DNA of 7,633 bases from GCA-002790365 sp964486645 (GCA_964486645.1 CAZAOG010000128.1:1-7633); one strand, 5' to 3'; counted from the first letter of the stretch, positions 1 through 6,020 are shown. A program made the numbers and translations. The notes: generated from the letters alone by a model not told the origin.

Positions 1-8
1 TCCGTCAG

Positions 9-1148
9 CTAACGGATAATCTTTTGCGTAACGTCTGTTATTAATTTAGAAGTCATTTTATCTTTTTTAACTTCAATCGCAGAAATTAATTTTCTGAAAG
101 ACTGAACAAACAGATCCACACCTTCGGCAGTTAGTTTTTCGGTAATTGTTTCAAAATCAATTGAGTGCGCGGCAAGAGCTTTCATTTGTTCTCCGGCTTC
201 GGTTAAATTTTTATGAATTGCATCGGATACTTTACCGTGGTCTTTAAATGCCTCCATTGTTGCCGGAGGAATTGTATTAACCGTGTTTTTGCCGACTAAT
301 TCGGTAACGTAAAGAGTATCGGGATATGCAGGGTTTTTGGTGCTTGTGCTTGCCCATAAAAGTCTTTGAATTTTAGCACCTTTATTTTCCAAGTTTTTAA
401 ATCTTTCGTCACTAAAAATTCTTTCACTGTTCTTATAAACCAACCTCGCGTTTGCAATTGCAATCTTGCCCCGTAAATCTTTGTTCTCAATTTTTTCCAA
501 TTCCTTATCAACCGCAGTGTCTATTCTGCTTATAAAAAAACTTGCCACAGAGGAAATGGAACCGATGCTTTTTCCCTCTTTCGTCCTTCTTTCCAATCCT
601 TTTAAGTATGCATCGACAACCTGTTCGTAAACCAAAGGCGAAAAAATTAAAGTAACATTTATATTTACACCTTCATAAATCATCTGCTCAATAGCGGGCA
701 GACCTTCTTGTGTGGCGGGAATTTTAATCAACACATTTTCTCTGCCCACTTTACCATACAACCTGCGGGCTTCTTCTATTGTTCCTTGTGTGTCGTATGC
801 AAGTTCGGGTGAAACTTCAAGACTAACATAACCGTCTGTTCCGTTTGTATTTTTATAAACCGATAGCAAAACATCCGCAGCATCCTGTATGTCTTTTACC
901 GCAAGGTCTTCAAACAATTCTTCCGCACTTAAATTGGAATTTGCCGAAAGAAGAGAAATTATTTGTTCGTCATAATCGTTTGTATCCGCCATGGCTTTTT
1001 GAAAAATGGATGGGTTTGAAGTTACGCCCGTTATTCCGTCGTTTTCAACAAGCTGCTTAAGTTCATTATTATTAAGTATACCGCGGCTTATATAATCAAG
1101 CCAAACACTTTGTCCGAATTTTTTTAATTCAATTAATGGATTGCTCAT
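9..1148 (-). CDS. tal: Transaldolase (family 2, single-domain)
   Basis: Cytosolic enzyme of the non-oxidative pentose phosphate pathway. It moves a dihydroxyacetone unit between sedoheptulose 7-phosphate and glyceraldehyde 3-phosphate, giving erythrose 4-phosphate and fructose 6-phosphate. Family signatures seen in the 379-residue product are VWLDYI near residue 18 (active-site Asp), GVTSNPSIF at 41-49, and LIKIPATQEG at 140-149, where Lys142 is the expected Schiff-base lysine. Further marks are SSVASFFISRID at 199-210 and LLWASTSTKNP at 263-273. Length and motifs fit the roughly 370-residue transaldolases of the cyanobacterial/mycobacterial type rather than the 220-residue TalC/fructose-6-phosphate aldolase type or the E. 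coli TalB type. The ATG start is preceded by AAGGA only 4 nt upstream. It lies 15 nt downstream of rpiB, so the two are almost certainly co-transcribed. The TAG stop lies 8 bases from the window edge. The gene is complete. Confidence 0.95.
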   Translation of the reverse strand: MSNPLIELKKFGQSVWLDYISRGILNNNELKQLVENDGITGVTSNPSIFQKAMADTNDYDEQIISLLSANSNLSAEELFEDLAVKDIQDAADVLLSVYKNTNGTDGYVSLEVSPELAYDTQGTIEEARRLYGKVGRENVLIKIPATQEGLPAIEQMIYEGVNINVTLIFSPLVYEQVVDAYLKGLERRTKEGKSIGSISSVASFFISRIDTAVDKELEKIENKDLRGKIAIANARLVYKNSERIFSDERFKNLENKGAKIQRLLWASTSTKNPAYPDTLYVTELVGKNTVNTIPPATMEAFKDHGKVSDAIHKNLTEAGEQMKALAAHSIDFETITEKLTAEGVDLFVQSFRKLISAIEVKKDKMTSKLITDVTQKIIR

Positions 1149-1163
1149 TTTTTCCTTTTAAAT

Positions 1164-1607
1164 TTATTTATCGAGTTCTTTAATTTTGTTTAATCTGCGG
1201 ATGAATCTTTCCTCTTCAATAAATTCGGCATTTAAAAAAGCGGAAACCACTTCTTTTGCAAGTTCGGTTCCTATTATTCTTGCACCGAGACAAAGAACAT
1301 TCATTGCATCGTGTTCAACGCCCTGATGTGCCGAATAAGAATCGTGGCACACACCCGCTCTAATGCCTTTGATTTTATTAGCCGTAATGCAGGCACCCAC
1401 TCCGCTACCGCAGATAATAATTGCTCTGTCGGCTGTTCCGTCTATAATTTTTTTACAGGCGGTAATTGCAAAGTCGGGGTAATCGTCTTTGGCGTCGTAG
1501 ACAAAATTACCGGAATCATTTACTTCAAATTCTTGTCCGTTAAGCCAATCGATTAAAAAAATTTTTAATTCAAACCCACCGTGGTCGGCTGCAATAGTAA
1601 CTTTCAT
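1164..1607 (-). CDS. rpiB: Ribose-5-phosphate isomerase B
   Basis: Interconverts ribose 5-phosphate and ribulose 5-phosphate in the non-oxidative pentose phosphate pathway; a cytosolic RpiB/LacA/LacB-fold enzyme. The 147-residue product has the usual family length. It opens with the conserved AADHGG (residues 6-11, Asp8-His9 in the substrate site), followed by DYPDFA at 42-47. CGSGVG at 66-71 holds the catalytic Cys66, as in the E. coli-type enzymes, and EHDAMNVLCLGARI at 98-111 holds His99, the likely ring-opening histidine. RpiB rather than a galactose-6-phosphate isomerase subunit is favoured by the adjacent transaldolase gene and the absence of tagatose-pathway genes. The ATG has no Shine-Dalgarno, only an A/T-rich leader. 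It is the first gene of a two-gene minus-strand unit with tal and is divergent from the MarR gene across 101 bp. Confidence 0.94.
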   Translation of the reverse strand: MKVTIAADHGGFELKIFLIDWLNGQEFEVNDSGNFVYDAKDDYPDFAITACKKIIDGTADRAIIICGSGVGACITANKIKGIRAGVCHDSYSAHQGVEHDAMNVLCLGARIIGTELAKEVVSAFLNAEFIEEERFIRRLNKIKELDK

Positions 1608-1708
1608 AATAAAATTTTTAATTTGTTTTTATAAGGCAGAATCTTACAACACAATTTACAAAATAATGTGATATTTTACGGGGAATAATTTTCAAAAAAT
1701 CTATTTTT
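1608..1708. promoter_or_regulatory. Divergent promoter region, rpiB-tal / marR
   Basis: This 101-bp gap between divergent genes must hold the start signals for both. For rpiB, a TATAAA reads on the minus strand at 1633-1628, with TTGTGT at 1654-1649 as a weak upstream partner (15-nt spacer, shorter than ideal). An imperfect inverted repeat, CACAATTT (1650-1657) and ATAATGTG (1663-1670), matches in 6 of 8 pairs. TTACAA occurs twice, 12 bp apart, at 1644-1649 and 1656-1661. Either could be an operator for the MarR protein, but in AT-rich DNA these matches are close to what chance gives. I cannot place a convincing promoter for the plus-strand gene. Confidence 0.35.
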
Positions 1709-2155
1709 ATGGGTACCAAACATAAAGGCAGTAAAAAAGAAGTATCGGCTTTAAACACTTATATCAAATTGATCCGAGCAACGGAATCGATTCGTTCAAA
1801 AATAATCGGTCGGCTTTCTCAATTTCAAATAACCGAAAACCAATTTTATTGTATGGATGCAATTTATCACCTGGGTCCGCTTACCCAAAAAGAATTGGGA
1901 GAAAAACTGTCCCGCAGCGGAGGTAACATTACGTTGGTTGTTGATAATTTGGAAAAGAACAGCTTGGTAAAAAGGATAAGAGATGAAAATGATCGAAGAA
2001 AGTTTTTTGTTCACTTAACATCAAGAGGTGAAAAGTTGTACAAAAAAGTGTTTCCGGATCAATTAAAATTATTGGTTAAAGAACTTGGGTCTATTACAGA
2101 AAAAGATAAAAAAGAGCTGCAAAGGATTTGTAAAAAGATCGGATTAAACGATTAA
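1709..2155 (+). CDS. MarR-family transcriptional regulator, MhqR-like
   Basis: Dimeric winged-helix DNA-binding repressor; ligand unknown. The 148-residue product has the standard MarR layout. An N-terminal dimerisation helix covers about 13-38, followed by the helix-turn-helix with LGPLTQKELGEKL at 55-67. The recognition helix region is around SGGNITLVVDNLEK at 70-83. The wing carries RDENDRRKFFVHLT at 91-104, with the conserved Asp-Arg-Arg (95-97), and a C-terminal dimerisation helix follows. The GGNIT and DNLEK wording resembles the MhqR/quinone-responsive branch. Two cysteines are present (Cys48, Cys141); whether they sense anything is unknown. The ATG start has no Shine-Dalgarno and I see no better in-frame start. 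It is divergent from rpiB-tal, which makes those genes, or its own promoter, the obvious candidate targets by inference. It converges on the sirtuin gene through a repeat-rich spacer. Confidence 0.9.
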   Translation: MGTKHKGSKKEVSALNTYIKLIRATESIRSKIIGRLSQFQITENQFYCMDAIYHLGPLTQKELGEKLSRSGGNITLVVDNLEKNSLVKRIRDENDRRKFFVHLTSRGEKLYKKVFPDQLKLLVKELGSITEKDKKELQRICKKIGLND

Positions 2156-2204
2156 GGGGATTCGGATTATTAACTCACTTTACGAAGGAATTTAATTTGA
2201 ATTG

Positions 2205-2243
2205 CCACGACCTTTAGCTTGCCTGCGGCAGGCAGGGTCGTGG
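2205..2243. repeat. Hairpin with 8-bp perfect arms, CCACGACC/GGTCGTGG
   Basis: The arms CCACGACC (2205-2212) and GGTCGTGG (2236-2243) are perfectly complementary. The 23-nt interior starts with TTTAG and then contains a second, independent palindrome. Removing 19 bases of the interior would leave a compact hairpin with a TTTA loop, suggesting that this is an interrupted copy of a simpler repeat. Confidence 0.75.
2220..2234. repeat. Nested palindrome TGCCTGC-G-GCAGGCA
   Basis: A 15-base odd palindrome with 7-bp arms around a central G, sitting inside the loop of the CCACGACC hairpin. It is far more GC-rich than its surroundings and looks like a separate short repeat unit inserted into the first. 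Confidence 0.75.
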
Positions 2244-2267
2244 AAGACTGGTTATAATTTAGATGCC

Positions 2268-2315
2268 GGCTTTAGCCACATTGTTTCTTATGAGATTTAT
2301 ATGGGGCTAAAGCCC
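2268..2315. repeat. Inverted pair GGCTTTAGCC / GGCTAAAGCC
   Basis: GGCTTTAGCC at 2268-2277 is the exact reverse complement of GGCTAAAGCC at 2305-2314, so the two can pair as a 10-bp stem around a 27-nt loop. Each half is also a small local hairpin. The right one extends to GGGCT-AA-AGCCC at 2304-2315. Confidence 0.65.
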
Positions 2316-2335
2316 ATTTCTATTACTTTCTAGAT

Positions 2336-2355
2336 CCACGAGCTGAAGCTCGTGG
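2336..2355. repeat. Perfect hairpin CCACGAGCT-GA-AGCTCGTGG
   Basis: A perfect 9-bp inverted repeat with a 2-base centre, which would fold as an 8-bp stem with a TGAA loop. It shares the CCACGA/TCGTGG core with the flanking CCACGACC repeats and is probably a diverged member of the same family. On the plus strand a TTTTT run lies about 10 bases beyond it, too distant for a textbook terminator. Confidence 0.7.
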
Positions 2356-2388
2356 CTATAATGGTTTTTGCAATTAAGGTCGTGGTTA

Positions 2389-3120
2389 TTAATTAATTTC
2401 CGAAAAAATTGAAGGCAGTACTTCGCCCGCTTTACCGAAAAATGATTTGTCTGCGGAAGAGGTTACATCCGTTTCCGTAATATTAACCTCTATTAAATAC
2501 GCGCCGCTGTTTTTGGCAAGATAAATAATTGACGCCGCCGGGTAAACGATTCCGGTTGTTCCGACTACAAAAAAAACATCACAATTTCCCGCTTCATTTT
2601 CGGATGCCCGAAAAACATCCTGCGGAAGATATTCGCCGAACCAAACCACATCCGGACGAACAAGTCCGCCGCATTCGCATTTCGGTAATCCGTTTTTTAA
2701 AGGTACATCGTCTCCGTATTCTTTTTTGCAAGTGATGCAATAACTCCTTTCGATATTTCCGTGCAACTCGTAAACGGTTTTACTTCCGGCGCGTTTATGA
2801 AGGTTATCGACGTTTTGGGTGATGACCGAAACTTTGTCGAAGGATTTTTGAATTTCCGCAATTGTTTTGTGCGCGGGATTCGGCTGACAGTTATGAATTA
2901 TGTCTTTTCTGTGCCGGTACCATTCCCACACCAATTTTGGATTTTTTAAGAACGCGTTAAAGTTGGCAAGTTCTTCCGGTTTCAGTTTGTTCCAAATCCC
3001 GTCTTTGCCTCTGAACGTCGGTATTCCGCTTTCGGCTGAAATACCGGCGCCCGTAAAAAAAACAATTGATTTTGCATCGAGCAGGGTTCGTTTCGTTTTA
3101 TCATCGAGTGAAATGTTCAT
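2389..3120 (-). CDS. cobB: NAD-dependent protein deacylase, class III sirtuin
   Basis: Removes acyl groups from protein lysines using NAD+, producing nicotinamide and O-acyl-ADP-ribose; cytosolic. The 243-residue product carries the complete sirtuin signature. FTGAGISAESGIPTFRG spans 22-38 (NAD site), TQNVDNLH spans 101-108, and ELHGN at 118-122 holds the catalytic His120. The zinc ligands are Cys128, Cys131, Cys148 and Cys150. RPDVVWFGE is at 155-163 and FVVGTTG at 184-190. Tyr68 and Arg71 in WYRHR form the Tyr-x-x-Arg motif that in human SIRT5 (Tyr102/Arg105) and E. coli CobB recognises succinyl and malonyl lysine, so desuccinylase or demalonylase activity is likely in addition to, or instead of, deacetylation. 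The ATG has no Shine-Dalgarno. The gene follows the YhaM-like gene by 42 nt, and its stop lies 3 bp from the repeat array. Confidence 0.95.
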   Translation of the reverse strand: MNISLDDKTKRTLLDAKSIVFFTGAGISAESGIPTFRGKDGIWNKLKPEELANFNAFLKNPKLVWEWYRHRKDIIHNCQPNPAHKTIAEIQKSFDKVSVITQNVDNLHKRAGSKTVYELHGNIERSYCITCKKEYGDDVPLKNGLPKCECGGLVRPDVVWFGEYLPQDVFRASENEAGNCDVFFVVGTTGIVYPAASIIYLAKNSGAYLIEVNITETDVTSSADKSFFGKAGEVLPSIFSEIN

Positions 3121-3129
3121 TTTAAACTC

Positions 3130-3144
3130 AAAGATGACATCTTT
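3130..3144. promoter_or_regulatory. 15-bp palindrome just upstream of the sirtuin start
   Basis: AAAGATG-A-CATCTTT is a perfect odd palindrome with 7-bp arms, lying 9 bp upstream of the sirtuin ATG in the 42-bp gap after the YhaM-like gene. It could be an operator or a small hairpin affecting translation of the sirtuin gene. A single 7-bp palindrome in a window this size is not improbable by chance, so the call is tentative. Confidence 0.3.
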
Positions 3145-3162
3145 TTACATTATTAATTTTAT

Positions 3163-4158
3163 CTAATCAAACAAAGAATTTTTTGTGTCTTCTTCCGTAT
3201 TATCGGGAATATCCGTTTTTGTTAAATCGGTGTTGGCAAGATTGATAAACCTCGTCCAATTATTACCTTCTTTTACGCCCTGTTTTATAGCATTTTTATA
3301 CGCATTAACTTTTGCGCTCAGCTCGTCGGCTTGATAAAGAGCTATCGCTTCAACCGTTTTGGGAACAACGGGAGAAGCATATTCCAGTTTCCCTTGATGG
3401 CTGAGAACCAAATGTATCAAATGATTTTTTAACTCTTCCGGAAAGTTTTTTGTCTTTTTTGTTTCCTCTTCAATTAACATCGCGACCATTACAATGTGTC
3501 CGATCAGCTTTCCGCTGTTTGTGTATTCAAAAGAAGAGTCATAATTTAATTCCGCGGTTTTGCCGAAGTCGTGAAGCATTGCACCGCCGATAAGCAAATC
3601 CCTGTTTAACTCCGGATGAAAGTCACACATTAAGTCGCATATTTTAATTATTTCAAGCGTATGTTCTATCAACCCGCCAACGTAAGCGTGGTGCCATGAT
3701 TTACCTGCGGGCGCGTTGGAAAATTTTTTGAAATTTTCTTCGTTAAAAATGTTTACTATAAGTTCTTTTAAAAACGGATTTGTGATTTTCTCAATTCTGT
3801 TTTTAAATTCTTTTTGCATTTCCGACAAATCTCTTTCAGATTTAGGGAGAAAATCACGGGGCGAAATATTATCATTAGTACTAACCGGTCTTATTGTTGA
3901 GACTTTTATTTGCGGTATTCCTTGGTATTCCGACATAGTTCCGCTTACAAAGACAACTTGTCCTTGTTGAATTAAAGGGCTTACTTCTTCAACGTTATCC
4001 CACATATTGCCGTTTATCGAACGGAAAGAATCGGAAAACTCCAGGCTCAAATAATTTTTGTTTGTTTTTGTTACCCGCGTTTCAATCTTATTTAAAAGAA
4101 AATAATGGCTTACGGTATCCCCCGTGTTCAACTCGTTAAGTTTTTTTTGATCTTTCAT
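3163..4158 (-). CDS. YhaM-like OB-fold / HD-domain 3'-5' exoribonuclease
   Basis: Probable metal-dependent 3'-5' exoribonuclease of the YhaM/CBF1 family, acting on single-stranded RNA and possibly DNA. The 331-residue product, close to YhaM length, has an N-terminal OB-fold nucleic-acid-binding domain at about 15-92. A helical linker follows, then an HD phosphohydrolase domain at about 150-290. The expected metal ligands are visible: His166 in LIEHT, His196-Asp197 in MLHDFGK, His221 in IGH, His254 in LSHQG and Asp278 in ADEL. SWHHAYVGGLIEHTLEI at 154-170 and SPVVPKTVEAIALYQADELSA at 262-282 are typical of the family. The C-terminal tail is acidic and polar. The ATG lies only 2 nt after the stop of the NusG-like gene, so translation is probably coupled. 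An A8 tract falls at codons 4-6. The substrate is not settled by sequence. Confidence 0.85.
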   Translation of the reverse strand: MKDQKKLNELNTGDTVSHYFLLNKIETRVTKTNKNYLSLEFSDSFRSINGNMWDNVEEVSPLIQQGQVVFVSGTMSEYQGIPQIKVSTIRPVSTNDNISPRDFLPKSERDLSEMQKEFKNRIEKITNPFLKELIVNIFNEENFKKFSNAPAGKSWHHAYVGGLIEHTLEIIKICDLMCDFHPELNRDLLIGGAMLHDFGKTAELNYDSSFEYTNSGKLIGHIVMVAMLIEEETKKTKNFPEELKNHLIHLVLSHQGKLEYASPVVPKTVEAIALYQADELSAKVNAYKNAIKQGVKEGNNWTRFINLANTDLTKTDIPDNTEEDTKNSLFD

Positions 4159-4160
4159 TT

Positions 4161-4673
4161 TTATTCTTTTATTAATTCAAATCCTATGTCATTTGAAATT
4201 TGAGTGAGAACCGACCTGTTAAGCAAATCAATATTAACGGCTATAGTTCTGCCTTTTACTTCCTGTTTCACAACGCCGATAATTCCTGCAAAAGGTCCGT
4301 CTAAAATTCTAACTTTAGCGCCGGGAACTATTCCTGAATGAACAATAACTTCGGTTTCTTTATTTAAAAATTTCTTTAGGTTATCAATTTGCCATTCGGG
4401 AATTACCGCAGGGCGACCGTTATCAAAAATACACCTTACAATAGATATCTGCTGGAGCGAAATGTATCTTTCTTTTTCGTCGGCAAAGATAAAAATATAA
4501 CCCCTTAGCAAGGGTTCGGTTATTTTTTTCTTTCTGTCGCTCCATTGTTTAAACCTTGTAATAACGGGCAGATAATGATTTACATTTACGGCTTCCAATT
4601 GCAGTGCGGCTTTAAATTCGTTTCTCGGTTTTGTGTAGAGCGCAAACCATTTTCTTTCATTGTTATCTGTCAT
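4161..4673 (-). CDS. NusG-paralogue transcription antiterminator, UpxY/RfaH-like
   Basis: Transcription elongation factor that rides on RNA polymerase. Numbering is from the ATG used here (170 residues). An NGN domain covers about 7-105: KWFALYTKPRNEFKAA opens it, the YLP, RFKQWSDRKKK and PLLRGYIFIF segments follow, and IVRCIFDNGRPAVIPEWQI closes it. A C-terminal KOW domain covers about 115-155 (VPGAKVRILDGPFAGIIGVV). The QWSDRKKK stretch and the NGRPAVIP segment are typical of the specialised UpxY/RfaH-like paralogues that promote read-through of polysaccharide operons, rather than of housekeeping NusG. The gene directly follows UDP-glucose dehydrogenase, which supports that role, and precedes the YhaM-like gene by 2 nt. 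A TTG two codons upstream (ending at 4679) is an alternative start, but neither has a Shine-Dalgarno, so ATG is preferred. Confidence 0.87.
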   Translation of the reverse strand: MTDNNERKWFALYTKPRNEFKAALQLEAVNVNHYLPVITRFKQWSDRKKKITEPLLRGYIFIFADEKERYISLQQISIVRCIFDNGRPAVIPEWQIDNLKKFLNKETEVIVHSGIVPGAKVRILDGPFAGIIGVVKQEVKGRTIAVNIDLLNRSVLTQISNDIGFELIKE

Positions 4674-4690
4674 TTGCAATATTTGTTTTA

Positions 4691-6007
4691 TTAACGACCT
4701 ATTGAATAATAATTAAAACCGTTTTCTTTCATTTTGTTCACGTCGTAAACGTTGCGTCCGTCGAACACTACGGGATTTTTCAACAAAGTTTTAATTTTTT
4801 CAAAATTCGGATTTCTGAATTCATTCCACTCGGTCATTAAAATTAATGCATCGGAGTTTTCCAAAGCCCCGTAAGGTTCGTTTACATATTTAATTGAATC
4901 ACCCAACACAGCCTTTGTGGTTTCAATTGCTTCCGGATCATAAGCGGAAACGGTTGAGGAATGTTCGAGCAAACGTTTTATTAATTTAAGCGCCGGTGCT
5001 TCTCTCACGTCGTCTGTATTCGGTTTGAAAGACAAACCCCAAACGGCAAAATTTTTCCCGCTTATATTGTCGTTAAAATGCTTTAGTATTTTATTTAAAA
5101 ATAATTCTATTTGATTTTCATTTACGTTTACAACGGCATTAAGAATTTTAAAATCATAATTATTTTCTTTCGAAGTATTGATTAGTGCTTTAACGTCTTT
5201 GGGAAAACACGAACCGCCGTAGCCAACGCCCGGAAACAAAAATCTTTTACCTATTCTGGAATCGGAACCGACGCCGGCTCTTACCTTATCTACGTTTGCC
5301 CCCGTTAATTCGCACAGATTAGCAATCTCGTTCATAAATGAAATTTTTGTTGCAAGAAATGAGTTTGCCGCATATTTTATCATCTCCGCCGATTTTTCAT
5401 CGACAATATAAATCGGGTTGCCGGAACGAACGAACGGCTCGTAAAGCTGTTCCAAATATTTTTTTGATTCTTCGTTCGAGGTGCCGACGATTACCCTTTC
5501 GGGTTTCATGAAATCGTCAACGGCAAGTCCCTCCCTTAAAAATTCGGGATTGGAAACAACATCAAAATTAAAACCGGGTGCGGATTTTTTAATTTCCTCT
5601 TTAACCTTTTCGCTTGTACCGACGGGCACGGTGCTTTTATCCACTATAATTTTAAATCCCCAATCGGCATTATCTCTGAAGAGCAACCCTAAGTCACCCG
5701 CGACTTTTAATATATAACTTAAATCGGCGCTCCCGTTACCGTCTTGCGGAGTAGGTAAACAAAGAAAAATTAGGGTAGATTCTTCAACGGCTTTTTTTAA
5801 GTCGGTAGTAAAATTTAGTCTTCCTATTTTTGTATTTCTTTCAAAATAATTTTTCAATCCGGGTTCATAAATGGGTAAAACGCCGTTTTTCATTTTTTGA
5901 ATTTTATTTTCGTCAATGTCTACGCATATAACATTGTTGCCGGTCTCTGCAAAGCAGGTACCTGTAACCAGACCGACATAACCCGTACCAACGACTGCAA
6001 TATTCAA
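4691..6007 (-). CDS. ugd: UDP-glucose 6-dehydrogenase
   Basis: Oxidises UDP-glucose twice with NAD+ to UDP-glucuronate, a precursor of capsule, exopolysaccharide and other nucleotide sugars; cytosolic. The 438-residue product has the full three-part fold. An N-terminal Rossmann domain begins with GTGYVG at 7-12 (Asp30 at the end of strand 2 binds NAD ribose). LPTPQ is at 84-88, DKSTVPVGT at 123-131 and SNPEFLREG at 152-160. Central-domain residues Lys211 and Asn215 lie in KYAANSFLATKISF. The catalytic Cys267 sits in GYGGSCFPKD at 262-271, and the C-terminal UDP-binding domain contains WGLSFKPNTDDVREAPA at 323-339. UDP-glucose is the most likely substrate, but related dehydrogenases acting on UDP-GlcNAc or UDP-ManNAc share most motifs. 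The start is TTG, fixed by a strong Shine-Dalgarno. Confidence 0.93.
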   Translation of the reverse strand: MNIAVVGTGYVGLVTGTCFAETGNNVICVDIDENKIQKMKNGVLPIYEPGLKNYFERNTKIGRLNFTTDLKKAVEESTLIFLCLPTPQDGNGSADLSYILKVAGDLGLLFRDNADWGFKIIVDKSTVPVGTSEKVKEEIKKSAPGFNFDVVSNPEFLREGLAVDDFMKPERVIVGTSNEESKKYLEQLYEPFVRSGNPIYIVDEKSAEMIKYAANSFLATKISFMNEIANLCELTGANVDKVRAGVGSDSRIGKRFLFPGVGYGGSCFPKDVKALINTSKENNYDFKILNAVVNVNENQIELFLNKILKHFNDNISGKNFAVWGLSFKPNTDDVREAPALKLIKRLLEHSSTVSAYDPEAIETTKAVLGDSIKYVNEPYGALENSDALILMTEWNEFRNPNFEKIKTLLKNPVVFDGRNVYDVNKMKENGFNYYSIGR

Positions 6008-6012
6008 TATTT

Positions 6013-6020
6013 CCTCCTTT
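6013..6020 (-). promoter_or_regulatory. Strong Shine-Dalgarno setting the TTG start of ugd
   Basis: The minus strand reads AAAGGAGG, then AAATA, then TTG. This is the best ribosome binding site in the window. The 5-nt spacing identifies TTG at 6007-6005 as the start even though it is not ATG, and the residues that follow (NIAVVGTGYVG) begin exactly where the family does. Confidence 0.85.

Larger units (their letters stand above)
2205..2385. repeat. Composite REP/BIME-like inverted-repeat array
   Basis: Most of the 233-bp gap between the convergent regulator and sirtuin genes is filled by GC-rich inverted repeats standing out from AT-rich surroundings. CCACGACC opens the array at 2205-2212. 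Its complement GGTCGTGG occurs twice, once close by at 2236-2243 and once at the far end at 2378-2385, so the array is bounded by inverted copies of the same 8-mer. Between them lie a GGCTTTAGCC / GGCTAAAGCC pair and a CCACGAGC hairpin. The layout resembles bacterial interspersed mosaic elements. No transposase is present in the window. A role as a bidirectional transcript end is plausible, but none of the hairpins is followed by a clean T-run. The remaining bases (2156-2204, 2386-2388) show nothing I can name. Confidence 0.75.

Noticed and set aside
1..16. Small inverted repeat TCCGT-N6-ACGGA overlapping the tal stop, possibly part of a terminator
   Set aside because: The arms are only 5 bp, no T-run is visible, and the structure is cut by the window edge, so nothing downstream can be judged.
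1311..1556. Open frame on the plus strand across rpiB, and similar frames opposite tal, the sirtuin, the YhaM-like gene, ugd and the kinase
   Set aside because: They lie antisense within well-supported genes, lack start signals and resemble no protein family.
2336..2370. Intrinsic terminator at the CCACGAGC hairpin
   Set aside because: The stem is good, but the T-run on the plus strand is about 10 bases away and the minus-strand side has no T-run.
2156..2388. CRISPR array or tRNA/attachment site in the repeat-rich gap
   Set aside because: The repeats are inverted, unequal in spacing and from different families. There is no regular repeat-spacer unit and no cloverleaf.
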